NCBI GenBank assembly: GCA_016719485.1
Contig: JADJZB010000006.1
Location: 91,345-155,344, forward strand
DNA: 64,000 nt
Direction of reading: 5' to 3'
DNA from: Holophagales bacterium
Lineage (GTDB): Bacteria > Acidobacteriota > Thermoanaerobaculia > UBA5066
The number at the start of each line of letters is the position of its first letter. Position 1 is the first letter of the stretch. A program made the translations under genes and the position numbers. Under the pieces are notes generated by a model, which saw nothing but the letters and a program-made list of their open reading frames with translations, was not told where the DNA came from and did no database searches. Shown one piece after another: positions 1 to 8,598 of the stretch.

Positions 1-2523
1 CTCGACCGCGAAGTCGCAGTGAAGGTCCTCTCTCCGGGCGTTGCGGACGTGCCCGACCGGATCTCCCGCTTCGCTCGCGAGGCCCGGGTCCTCGCGCAGC
101 TCCGGCACCCTGCCATCGCCGCCCTCCATTCCTTCGAGGAAGTCGACGGACGCCCTCTCCTCGTGATGGAGCTGGCCGAGGGAGAGACGCTGGCGGAGAG
201 GATCGCCGCCGGCCCGCTGCCGCTCGGAGAGGCTCTCTCCATCGCGCGCCAGATCGGCGAGGCGCTGGAGGAGGCCCACGAGAAGGGGATCGTCCACCGG
301 GACCTCAAGCCCGCCAACGTGAAGGTCTCGACCGACGGGAAGGTCAAGCTGCTCGACTTCGGCCTCGCCAAGGCGTGGGCGCCGGAGCCTTCCTCATCGG
401 GGAGCTCGGACGAGGCCGCCGGCCTCGAGACGATGACCACGGACCAGACGACGCCGGGGGCGGTCGTCGGCACGGTGTCGTACATGGCTCCGGAGCAGGC
501 CAGGGGCCGTCCCGTGGACAAGAGGGCGGACATCTGGGCCTTCGGCGTCGTCCTGTTCGAGATGATCACGGGTCAGCGTCTCTTCGCGAGGGAGACGCCC
601 TCGGACGTCGTCGTCGCCGTCCTGACGCACGAACCGGACTGGGCCCTGCTTCCCGCAGGGACTCCCGACGGGGTTCGACGCCTCCTTCGCCGCTGCCTCA
701 CGCGAGACACGCGGAATCGCCTGCACGACATCGCCGACGCCCGGCTCGAGCTCGGCGACTCCGAGTTCTCGGGGCAGGCCGCCGCTGCCCCCGCCCCGGC
801 AGCGTCCGTCGAGGTGCGTTCCCCCCACGCGACGGGGCGGGCACGAGCCGGCCGGGCGGCCCTCGTCGCGGCGCTCGTGGTGGCGGCCGCGGCCGCATCG
901 GCCTTTCTCGCGGCGCGTCGGGCGAGGACCGAGCCGCCGGTCTTCCGGAACCTGACCTGGTCGCACGGAGACGTTTTCTCGGCACGCCTGACCCCCGACG
1001 GGGAGAACGTCGTCTACAGCGCTGCCTTCGACGGACGGCCTCTCGCTCTCTACTCGGCGCGGCTGGACGCCATCGAGTCCCGCCCGCTCGACCTGCCCGC
1101 GGGCGACGTCGTCGGGATCTCGAGGAGCGCGGAGATGGCTCTCCTCACCGCGCCGCGAAACGTCGGGAGCTGGAAGCGGGTCGGCACGCTCACGCGAGCC
1201 TCGCTCTCGGGCGGATCGCCGAAGCCCGTCCTGGAGGACGTCTTCGCCGCCGACATCTCTCCGGACGGGAGCGCCTTCGCCGTCGTGAGGGCCGCCGCGC
1301 CCGGGCAGCAGCTGGAGTACCCGGTCGGCCGCGTCGTCCACAGGAGCCGGGGCTGGATCTCGCATCCGCGCATTTCCCCGGACGGGCAGCGGGTCGCCTT
1401 CATCGACCACGACGTCGACGGCGACGACCTCGGTTCGGTGTCGATCCTGGAACGCGACGGGCGCGTCGAACGGTTGTCGCCGCAGCTCGACTACTCGCAG
1501 GGCCTCGCCTGGTCCCCTTCGAGCGAAGAGGTCTGGGCCACGAGCTACCGCGTCGAGGAGGGAGCGCTCCTGCAGGCCTTTTCCCCCAGGCGCCCGACGA
1601 GGGTCCTCCTGCGGGTGCCCTCGACGGTCCGGATCCTCGACGCCGCTGGGGACGGCCGCGTCCTGATGACCTACGACGACACCCACGTCGAGCTGGAGGG
1701 GCGGCTCGCGGGCGACCCCGCGATGCGGCCGTACTCCTGGTGGCGGGCGAGCTTCGTCACCGGGATCGCCCACGACGGCGCTCTCTTCTCCGGAGACGGT
1801 GCGATGAGCCTGGAGAAGGGGGGGAGCGCGGCGTTCTACCGTCGCGCGGGCGGGTCCCCGCCGGTGCGGCTGGGCGCGGGCTTCTCCGCGGGCGTCTCGC
1901 CCGACGGACGCTGGGTCTTCCTCACCCCCACGAGCGGCCGCGGGAGCCGGTTGCAGGCGGTGCCGACCGGTCCTGGCGAGCCTCGCGAATTCGAGCTCGG
2001 TCCGGTGGAGGCGCTGGTCTCGGGAACGCGCGTCCTGTCGTACTCCGTCGACGGAAAGCTCCTCGGGTTCACCGGCACCGCAGGGGGCTCGGACCTGCGC
2101 GGCTTCGTTCTCGACCTGCAGGTGGGAGGGGTACCGCGCGCCGTGACGCCGGAAGGGGTCGACGAGGTTCTCCTCTCGCCCGACGGGGCGTCGATGGCAG
2201 GCGTCGCACGCGGCAAGGGGGTCATGCTCTTTCCGATCGGTCCCCAAAACGCCACGCCCCTCGCCGGCACCACGAAGCACGACCTTCCCGTGGCCTGGGA
2301 GAGCACCTCGAAGGCGCTCTTCGTCTGGGACAGGGGGATCCCGCTCCGGGTCTTCCGCGTCGACCTCGCGACCGGAGAGCGGACTCTCGCGCTCGAGGTC
2401 TCGCCCCGGGACCCGACCGGGGTCCTCTACGGGCACGTTCGCTTCACGCCCGATCTCGCGTACTTCCTCTTTCGTTTCCGCCGCCACACGAGCTACCTGG
2501 CCGTGGTCACGGGAGTGAAGTAG
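1..2523 (+). CDS. Serine/threonine protein kinase with C-terminal TolB/WD40-like propeller, 5' truncated
   Basis: The reading frame is open from base 1, so the start lies outside the window. The first visible residues include the ATP-binding lysine (AVKVL, Lys at residue 8). The catalytic loop HRDLKPANV is near residue 101, the DFG motif near 119 and the APE motif near 163, so the Hanks-type kinase domain looks active. A hydrophobic, alanine-rich segment at about 286-306 is a probable membrane anchor, placing the kinase inside the cell. The remaining 500 or so residues would be outside and show SPDG-type repeats typical of TolB-like beta-propellers. This architecture is abundant in Acidobacteriota and is often thought to sense envelope signals. 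The substrate is unknown. Confidence 0.9.
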   Translation, partial: LDREVAVKVLSPGVADVPDRISRFAREARVLAQLRHPAIAALHSFEEVDGRPLLVMELAEGETLAERIAAGPLPLGEALSIARQIGEALEEAHEKGIVHRDLKPANVKVSTDGKVKLLDFGLAKAWAPEPSSSGSSDEAAGLETMTTDQTTPGAVVGTVSYMAPEQARGRPVDKRADIWAFGVVLFEMITGQRLFARETPSDVVVAVLTHEPDWALLPAGTPDGVRRLLRRCLTRDTRNRLHDIADARLELGDSEFSGQAAAAPAPAASVEVRSPHATGRARAGRAALVAALVVAAAAASAFLAARRARTEPPVFRNLTWSHGDVFSARLTPDGENVVYSAAFDGRPLALYSARLDAIESRPLDLPAGDVVGISRSAEMALLTAPRNVGSWKRVGTLTRASLSGGSPKPVLEDVFAADISPDGSAFAVVRAAAPGQQLEYPVGRVVHRSRGWISHPRISPDGQRVAFIDHDVDGDDLGSVSILERDGRVERLSPQLDYSQGLAWSPSSEEVWATSYRVEEGALLQAFSPRRPTRVLLRVPSTVRILDAAGDGRVLMTYDDTHVELEGRLAGDPAMRPYSWWRASFVTGIAHDGALFSGDGAMSLEKGGSAAFYRRAGGSPPVRLGAGFSAGVSPDGRWVFLTPTSGRGSRLQAVPTGPGEPREFELGPVEALVSGTRVLSYSVDGKLLGFTGTAGGSDLRGFVLDLQVGGVPRAVTPEGVDEVLLSPDGASMAGVARGKGVMLFPIGPQNATPLAGTTKHDLPVAWESTSKALFVWDRGIPLRVFRVDLATGERTLALEVSPRDPTGVLYGHVRFTPDLAYFLFRFRRHTSYLAVVTGVK

Positions 2524-2578
2524 GAGGCGGCGCCTCGTCGCCCGGTCTATGCTGACGAGGAGACGGAAGGGAGAGCCG

Positions 2579-3052
2579 ATGCGCAAGCAGGTCATCGCTC
2601 AGGAATCGCGGGGAGAGCGTGGCGAGGAAGGGACGTTTCTCGACCTGGAGACTCTCGCCCGGGTGGAGATCACGTCGGAAGACCCGGGTCACCCCTTCGA
2701 GTCCGCCCTCGTCGCCGGCCGCGGTGACGGGTGGCGCGCGGCGGAACCGGGGCCGCAGAAGATCCGGATCGTCTTCGACGAGCCGCAGCGGATCCGCAGG
2801 GTCCGTCTCGTCTTCGAGGAGGCGCACGCCGAGAGGACCCAGGAGTTCGCGCTCTCGTGGCTTCCCTCGGGGGCGAAGTCCGGCTCACTCCTGGTGCGGC
2901 AGCAGTACACGTTCAGCCCGGGTGGCGCGACCCGCGAGCTCGAGGACTACGAGCTCGAGCTGAACGCGGTCGCGGTGCTCGAGCTGGAGATCGTCCCCGA
3001 CATCAGCCGGGGCCCGGCGCACGCCTCGCTGGCGTCTCTCCAGGTCGCCTGA
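2579..3052 (+). CDS. Conserved hypothetical protein, possible discoidin-like beta-sandwich
   Basis: 157 residues from an ATG preceded by AAGGGAGAG at good spacing; an upstream in-frame ATG at 2549 lacks a ribosome binding site. The protein is soluble, acidic, without signal peptide or membrane segment. The central part (IRIVFDEPQRIRRVRLVFEE) and the end (LEIVPDISRG...ASLASLQV) resemble the strand pattern of F5/8 type C-like carbohydrate-binding folds. That is a weak fold-level impression, not a family assignment. It follows the kinase gene by 55 bases on the same strand and could be co-transcribed. Function unknown. Confidence 0.65.
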   Translation: MRKQVIAQESRGERGEEGTFLDLETLARVEITSEDPGHPFESALVAGRGDGWRAAEPGPQKIRIVFDEPQRIRRVRLVFEEAHAERTQEFALSWLPSGAKSGSLLVRQQYTFSPGGATRELEDYELELNAVAVLELEIVPDISRGPAHASLASLQVA

Positions 3053-3071
3053 CGGTTCCGTCGGACCGCGC

Positions 3072-4004
3072 CTAGGCCGAGGCGTCGATCAGGAGCTTCA
3101 GCTCGTCTTCGGCGAGGTGCAGGGAGACGGCTGGAAGAAGCTCTGCGAGCTGCCGGGGCGTTCGGGCGCTGGCGATCGGCGCGACGACGGCGGGGCGCGT
3201 GAGGAGCCAGGAGAGAGAGACGGCCGCGACGGTCGTCTCCCTGCGTGACGCGATCGCGTCCAGCGCCGCGAGGACGCGAAGGCCCCTGTCGTCGAGGTAC
3301 TTCGCCGCTCCGGCGGCGCGGGCGCTGTCGACCTTCACTCCAGGGCGGTACTTGCCGGCGAGGAAGCCGCTGGCGAGCGCGTAGTAGGGAAAGCACGCGA
3401 GGCCTTCCCGGGAGCAGAGGGGTGCGAGGGCGCTCTCGTACTCGGCCCGGTGGACGAGGTTGTAGTGCGGCTGGAGGGCCACGAAACGGGCGAAGCCCTC
3501 CCGCAGCGAGACCGCGAGAGCCTCGGAGAGCCGCGCCTCGGTGAAGTTCGAGGCGGCGACGTGGAGGACCTTTCCCTCGCGCACGAGCGCGTCGAAGGCG
3601 CCGAGGGTCTCCTCGAGAGGAGTCGCCGGGTCGTCGGCGTGGGCGTAGTAGAGGTCGATGCGGTCGGTCCCGAGGCGCCGGAGCGAGTTCTCGGCGGCCG
3701 TCCGGATCGTCTTCGCCGAGAGATCGTCCAGGCCCGGGAGCTTTCCCACCTTCGTCGCGACGACCATCCGGTCGCGGTTGCGCCGCCCGGTCATCCAGCG
3801 GCCGAGGATGGCCTCCGACTCGCCCCCCGCGTTTCCCGGCACCCAGGAGGAGTACATGTCGGCCGTGTCGACGAAGTTGCCGCCGGCGGCCGCGTAGGCG
3901 TCGAGCACCGCGATGGACTGCGGCTCGTCGATCGTCCAGCCGAAGACGTTTCCGCCGAGGCAGAGCGGGAAGACGTCGAGGTCCGTGGTGCCGATCCGAT
4001 TCAT
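3072..4004 (-). CDS. Aldo/keto reductase
   Basis: 310 residues, the usual length for the family, which reduces aldehydes and ketones with NADPH in a TIM barrel. Visible features are the start RIGTTDLDVFPLCLGG, the catalytic Asp/Tyr region DTADMYSSWVPGNAGGESE, the Lys-containing VVATKVGKLPG and the LDLYYAHADD-type segment (here IDLYYAHADDP) with the catalytic His. It is closest to the group annotated as YajO/Tas-like oxidoreductases. It is convergent with the preceding small gene (19 bases apart). Substrate cannot be told from sequence. Confidence 0.9.
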   Translation of the reverse strand: MNRIGTTDLDVFPLCLGGNVFGWTIDEPQSIAVLDAYAAAGGNFVDTADMYSSWVPGNAGGESEAILGRWMTGRRNRDRMVVATKVGKLPGLDDLSAKTIRTAAENSLRRLGTDRIDLYYAHADDPATPLEETLGAFDALVREGKVLHVAASNFTEARLSEALAVSLREGFARFVALQPHYNLVHRAEYESALAPLCSREGLACFPYYALASGFLAGKYRPGVKVDSARAAGAAKYLDDRGLRVLAALDAIASRRETTVAAVSLSWLLTRPAVVAPIASARTPRQLAELLPAVSLHLAEDELKLLIDASA

Positions 4005-4068
4005 GAGTCAGGCTAGCATGGGCGGATACTCCGACTGAGCTGCCCAGCCGGCTCGACCAGGAGACCCG

Positions 4069-5070
4069 ATGGATTCTTCGACCCGCCGCCCGTCGATTCC
4101 CGTCCTGCTCTGTACCCTCGCCCTCGCGGGGGCCCCCGCGACCGCCGCGGACGAACCGAAGGCGGCCGAGGATGCTGGCTTCACGGGCCGGTGGGCGCTC
4201 ACGCAGGCGAAGGACAACGTGAACCTGAGATCGAAGTCTTCGGGCTGGAGCGTGACGCCGGGCAGCGAGCTGGGCGCGGGCGGCGTGGGCGGAATGAGCG
4301 GCGGAGGCGGCTTCGACCTCCCGCTCGAGGTGATGACGGATGCGCGCCTGCTCGTCGTCGTCGACGACGGCAAGACGCTGCGCGTCACCTATCCGACCGG
4401 ACGGAAGAGGGACTTCGTGACCGATGGCCAGAAGCGCTACCTCGACGACGGCGACGGCCCGGCCGACGTCACGTCGCGCCGGTACGGGTCGACGGTCACC
4501 GTCGCGTCCGAGTGGTTCCGGGGCTACAAGCTCAGGGAAACGTGGGAGCTCTTCGCCAGCCCGCGCCGCCTCGTGGTGTCGGGGAGGGTGAAGGGGCGCG
4601 AGTCGCAGCAGTACGTCCGGACGTACGAGCCCGCTCCGCCCGAGCTGCCGTCCGCGTCCGCGGGGGCCGCGGGCGCGGGGTCTTCGGCGTCGACCGCCCC
4701 TGCCGAACCGACGCCGGACGCGGCGCCCGTCGCGGCGGGGGAGCCGACGCCCGCCCTGGTGGACCGCCTGGGCGAGTGCACGATCCTTGCTCCGCGGAAC
4801 GCGACCTCCGCCGAGCTGAACCGCCTCGTTCGCGTCTCGCAGGACGAGGCGGGCAAGGTGGCGGTGGCGTCCGTCGCGCCATTGAAGGCCGGCGACGTGA
4901 TCTCCTCCGACGTCGAGCCCTTCGAGGGTTGTCTCGTCTGGCCCTTCACGCTCCGGCTGGCCGGGAGGAAAGGCGTCCAGGAGGTCTTCGTGGACGCCGG
5001 CGACGGGAAGGTCGTCCGGTCGGAGTTCGTTCCGATGGGTCCCTCGGCGGGAGAGGCGCCCGCCCCCTGA
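4069..5070 (+). CDS. Secreted or periplasmic protein of unknown function
   Basis: 333 residues with a signal peptide (positively charged start, hydrophobic LLCTLALAGAPATAA, probable cleavage before about residue 27). The mature part has a glycine-rich stretch (GAGGVGGMSGGGG), a lipocalin-like alternation of strands, then an Ala/Pro-rich linker at about 195-225 and a C-terminal domain of about 100 residues containing two cysteines (ECTI, EGCL). GGAGA lies ahead of the ATG. No family was recognised. It may bind a hydrophobic ligand given the strand-rich core, but that is speculation. Confidence 0.7.
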   Translation: MDSSTRRPSIPVLLCTLALAGAPATAADEPKAAEDAGFTGRWALTQAKDNVNLRSKSSGWSVTPGSELGAGGVGGMSGGGGFDLPLEVMTDARLLVVVDDGKTLRVTYPTGRKRDFVTDGQKRYLDDGDGPADVTSRRYGSTVTVASEWFRGYKLRETWELFASPRRLVVSGRVKGRESQQYVRTYEPAPPELPSASAGAAGAGSSASTAPAEPTPDAAPVAAGEPTPALVDRLGECTILAPRNATSAELNRLVRVSQDEAGKVAVASVAPLKAGDVISSDVEPFEGCLVWPFTLRLAGRKGVQEVFVDAGDGKVVRSEFVPMGPSAGEAPAP

Positions 5071-5082
5071 GACGACCCGGGG

Positions 5083-5988
5083 TCAGTGCCCGGCGGGAAC
5101 CTTCTCGCCGGCCTCGATCCTCACGGGAAGGACGTTCCTGGGCAGCGGGAGCGGGCAGGTCGCGTAGGGGGTGAAGGCGCAGGGAGGGTTCTCGGCGAGG
5201 TTGAAGTCGAGCAGAACCCGGGTTGCGCCGGGCGCCGGCGTCTCGGCGTAGAGGAAGCGGCCCGCACCGTAGGACTCGGTGCCGGCGGTCGCGTCGCTGA
5301 AGACGAAGAAGAGGGTCTTGTCGGCCGGCGACTCGACCGTCGGCTCCAGGGTGAGCTCGCGTCCGCCGATGGTGAATCGGACGACTCCGGGAGCGAGGGC
5401 CTTCTGGGGTGGTCCTTGCGCCGACGGCACCTCGACGTCTCGCGGCGCCTCGTAGGGCTCGAACCGGCCCTCGACGCGCAGCGCCGGATCGACGGGAAAG
5501 TAGTCGAGACCCGCGAAGGACGTTCGCCGGGGGCTTTCCGGGTCGCGGGCCCTCACGGCGAGCCGGCCGCCGCGTTCGATGACGGTCAGGCGGACGCGGC
5601 CGATGGTGACGACGTCCGGCTTTCCCTCGCGATCCGAGAGGAGCGCCGCGCCGGTCGGAGAAGCGCCGTTCACGGCGACGGGTGCTCCGGGCTCGACGCG
5701 CAGGTGCACCTTGCCGTCCGGGTCCAGGTCGAAAGAGGCCGCCCTTGCCGGCACGCCGGGGGCTTCGAGGGCGATCGGGGCCGCCGGGTCGGCGCCGACG
5801 GCGTTGGCTCCGGGGGCCAGCCAGTGGAGCGCGACGAGCGTGAGCCAGCCGGTCTCCGACGCCAGTCTCTTCTCGCGAAGGGCTCTCGCCGTTCCGATCT
5901 GGGCCGCGTAAGCGGGGTCGGCCGCCGGCGGACGCCTGCAGGCGAGGGTCGCGAGGACGATGAGGAGCGCGGGATGGGCTCGGCGCAT
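5083..5988 (-). CDS. DUF1684 family lipoprotein
   Basis: 301 residues from an ATG at 5988; a longer open frame continues upstream but has no coding character. The N-terminus ends in a lipobox-like LATLAC, indicating a lipid-anchored envelope protein. The core has the DUF1684 hallmarks: REKRLASETGWLTLVALHWL near the start, the GLDYFPVDPALRVEGRFEPYE segment, VFSDATAGTESYGAGRFLY, and the conserved end LDFNLAENPPCAFTPYATCPLPLPRN. DUF1684 proteins are widespread and their biochemical role is not established. It ends 12 bases from the convergent secreted-protein gene. Confidence 0.88.
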   Translation of the reverse strand: MRRAHPALLIVLATLACRRPPAADPAYAAQIGTARALREKRLASETGWLTLVALHWLAPGANAVGADPAAPIALEAPGVPARAASFDLDPDGKVHLRVEPGAPVAVNGASPTGAALLSDREGKPDVVTIGRVRLTVIERGGRLAVRARDPESPRRTSFAGLDYFPVDPALRVEGRFEPYEAPRDVEVPSAQGPPQKALAPGVVRFTIGGRELTLEPTVESPADKTLFFVFSDATAGTESYGAGRFLYAETPAPGATRVLLDFNLAENPPCAFTPYATCPLPLPRNVLPVRIEAGEKVPAGH

Positions 5989-6020
5989 GCACCCTTCTAG
6001 CACGGGTGCGGGGTCCGGGT

Positions 6021-8327
6021 TCAGGCCGCCGGTGGTCCGGCGACGGGGAGGCTGAACGCGAAGACGGCGCCGGGGTCCGTGTGCTCGAGCCGGATCCGTC
6101 CTCCCTGCGCCTCGACCGCCAGGCGGCAGAATGCGAGGCCGAGGCCGGTCCCGCGCCCGGGCCGGTTGCCGACGACGAACCTCTCGAAGATCCGCGGCCG
6201 GAGCGCTTCTTCGATCCCCGGTCCCGCGTCGCACACCAGCAGCTCGACCATCGTCCCGTCGACGCGAGAGCTCACGCGGACGGGCCCGGCTCCGGGTTCG
6301 CTGAACTTCACGGCGTTTCCGACGAGGTTCTCGAGGACGCGTGCGACGAGCCCCGGGTCCGCGAGGACGCGGGGAACGCTCTCGGGGATCTCGGAGATCA
6401 GCTCCAGCCCGCGCGCTTCCGCGGCCGGCATCGCCATGTGCAGCACGTCGTCGACGAGCGGGGCGAGCGGTACCTCCTCGCGCCGGACGGGAAGGGCCCC
6501 TTCCTCGAGGCGGGCCAGCTCGAGGATTCCCTCGACGAGCTTCAGCTGCCTGCGGGTGTTCCGCTCGGCCGCGTCGAGCAGCCTCCGGTTGCCGTCGTCC
6601 AGGCCGGGCGCCTCGCCCAGCAGCTCCAACGCGCCCATGACACCGGAGATCGGACCCCGCAGGTCGTGGACCATCATCCGCGTCAGCTCTTCGCGGGCCT
6701 GGGCGAGGCGGGCCTTGCCCAGGCCGAGGCTGATGGCTTCGGCCAGCGCCTCGGCCTGGTCGACGTCCGTGGTCCCGAAGGCGCGGGGCCGCGAGGTCTC
6801 GAAGGCCGCGACTCCGAGCGTCCGGCCGAGGTGCCGGAGCGGGACTGCCAGGCTGCTCCAGTGTCCGGTCTCGTCTGCGGTGCCAGGGGGGGCGTCGTCG
6901 TGCTGCGTCACTCCGCTCTCGAGCGCCCTGCCGAGAATCCCGTCGTCGATGCGCGGGCGCTGGTCGGGAAGGCCGTCCGTCTTTCCGTGGAGGCGGAAGT
7001 GCCCGTCCTCGCCCGGGATCGCGAGATAGACGCGTGACCAGGCCGGGTCCTTCGACAGGGCCTCCGCGGCGAGAGCGACGATCTCCTGCGCGTCGGTCCG
7101 CCGCGCCGAGACCTCGAGAACCTGGTTGAGGAGCGCCTGCCCTCGCGTCGCCCGCTGGCGCGCATCGGCGATCTGGGCGTTGCGAAGGGCGAGACCGATC
7201 TGGGCGGTCGTCGACTCGAGAAGGAGACGGTGCTCCTCGCCGAAGTGCCCTGGTTCGGGGTGCACGAGCGTGAGCACCCCGGCGAGAGCCGAGCCGCTCG
7301 AGATCGGGGCGGAGAGGGCCGAACGGGTCAGCTCTTCCTGTCCGGGTATCCTGTGCCAGCGGGGGTCAGCGTGCGTGTCGGCGACGATGCCGGCAGTCCG
7401 GTGGCGGACGACCCAGGCCGCCAGCCCCTTCTCGAGGATCGTCTCGGCCTCGCGTTGCCCGACGGCGACGTTCGTCGTCTCGTGCGTGAAGAGCCCCCGG
7501 ACGAACCGCCGCTCCTCGTCGAGCATGAGGAGGCTGGCGCCCGCGGCCCCGGTGAGATCGGTGGCGACGCTGAGGACGCGCTCGAGGGTGGTGTCGAGGC
7601 TCGACTGGTCCCCGGCGGCGCGAGCCACGCTCAGCAGGTTCGCGAGGAGGTCGTTCTGCGACTGGACGACGGTGGTCAGCCGGCGGCTCGTGTTCGCCAG
7701 GAGCGTCGTCGTCCAGACGACCGCGCAGAGCGTGCAGAGAAGCGGCGGGACCGCCATCCAGGGGCTCGCGTCGAGCATCTCCCCGCCCACGAGCCCCGTA
7801 CCGATGGCCACCGCCCGGGCCCAGAAGAGCAGGGCGCAGGCCCCGAGGGCGATCGCGGTGACCGTCTCGAGGGTCCGGAGTCCGGTGCGGGGGCGCCGAT
7901 GCCAGCTCGTCCAGCCAGCGGACCCGAGGAGGCCGGCAACGAAGGCGCTCGAAAGGATGGTGCGCGCGTCGGCGTCGTACCGGACGAGGGTGTAGTAGCC
8001 GAACGCAGCCGTCGCGGCCAGCCCGGTCGCCACCGTGATCCGCCGTCCCGGGGGGCGGCCGAGGATGAGATTCGTCCCCTCGAGGACGAGAGCGGCGCCG
8101 ACCACGATGAGGACGTTCGCCAGCCAGTACGAGAACACCGCCGGAATCTGTCCCTGCAGCGAGAAGAGGACGAGGCCGACGAGAAAGAGGGCGTAGCTCT
8201 TCGCGAAGCGGTCCGGACCGCTCAGCGATTTCAGTTCCCGCCAGGCGAGCGCGACGGAGATGACGAGACCGGCGAAGACGACGGCGCTGGCGACGAAGAG
8301 CGTCCGTGCGTCGATGACCGGCAGCAT
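6021..8327 (-). CDS. Membrane sensor histidine kinase with two GAF domains
   Basis: 768 residues. Six or seven hydrophobic segments fill residues 8-212. Two GAF-type domains follow (about 225-385 and 400-540). The dimerisation/phosphoacceptor helix carries the H-box MMVHDLRGPISG with His554. The ATPase domain has the N-box (ENLVGNAVKFSEP, near 666-678), G1 (DAGPGIEE, near 700) and G2 (GRGTGLGLAF, near 725). No receiver domain and no neighbouring response regulator is visible, so the partner is elsewhere. The input is unknown; paired GAF domains could bind a small ligand or cofactor. It is divergent from the malic enzyme gene. Confidence 0.92.
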   Translation of the reverse strand: MLPVIDARTLFVASAVVFAGLVISVALAWRELKSLSGPDRFAKSYALFLVGLVLFSLQGQIPAVFSYWLANVLIVVGAALVLEGTNLILGRPPGRRITVATGLAATAAFGYYTLVRYDADARTILSSAFVAGLLGSAGWTSWHRRPRTGLRTLETVTAIALGACALLFWARAVAIGTGLVGGEMLDASPWMAVPPLLCTLCAVVWTTTLLANTSRRLTTVVQSQNDLLANLLSVARAAGDQSSLDTTLERVLSVATDLTGAAGASLLMLDEERRFVRGLFTHETTNVAVGQREAETILEKGLAAWVVRHRTAGIVADTHADPRWHRIPGQEELTRSALSAPISSGSALAGVLTLVHPEPGHFGEEHRLLLESTTAQIGLALRNAQIADARQRATRGQALLNQVLEVSARRTDAQEIVALAAEALSKDPAWSRVYLAIPGEDGHFRLHGKTDGLPDQRPRIDDGILGRALESGVTQHDDAPPGTADETGHWSSLAVPLRHLGRTLGVAAFETSRPRAFGTTDVDQAEALAEAISLGLGKARLAQAREELTRMMVHDLRGPISGVMGALELLGEAPGLDDGNRRLLDAAERNTRRQLKLVEGILELARLEEGALPVRREEVPLAPLVDDVLHMAMPAAEARGLELISEIPESVPRVLADPGLVARVLENLVGNAVKFSEPGAGPVRVSSRVDGTMVELLVCDAGPGIEEALRPRIFERFVVGNRPGRGTGLGLAFCRLAVEAQGGRIRLEHTDPGAVFAFSLPVAGPPAA

Positions 8328-8598
8328 GTCAAGAGGGGATGATAAGTCGACGAGGGACGTTTGTCTTCCGCGGGAACAATGAGACGAGTCGGCGGGCTGC
8401 CTTGCTCAGGACAAGGCGGCCGCCGTGGCATCTCACAGAGCAGGAATTCGGGCGCCACTCAGTTGAGGCTGCCCCCGGGGCGAATCACCCTGTATTCTGG
8501 TCGGTGGACCCGGAAGAGGTTTCCGGGACGCGGTACGCGATGCGAAAGGGCCTCGGGGCGGGTCCGAGAACCCGGGAGCGGGGCCGTGAGGAGGATGA

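Noticed and set aside
394..2595. 733-codon minus-strand open frame opposite the kinase
   Set aside because: Shadow of the kinase/propeller coding sequence; no recognisable motif, and very rich in Arg, Gly and Glu.
8463..8506. TTGAGG...TATTCT as the maeA promoter
   Set aside because: The two boxes are 24 bases or more apart, outside the normal spacing.
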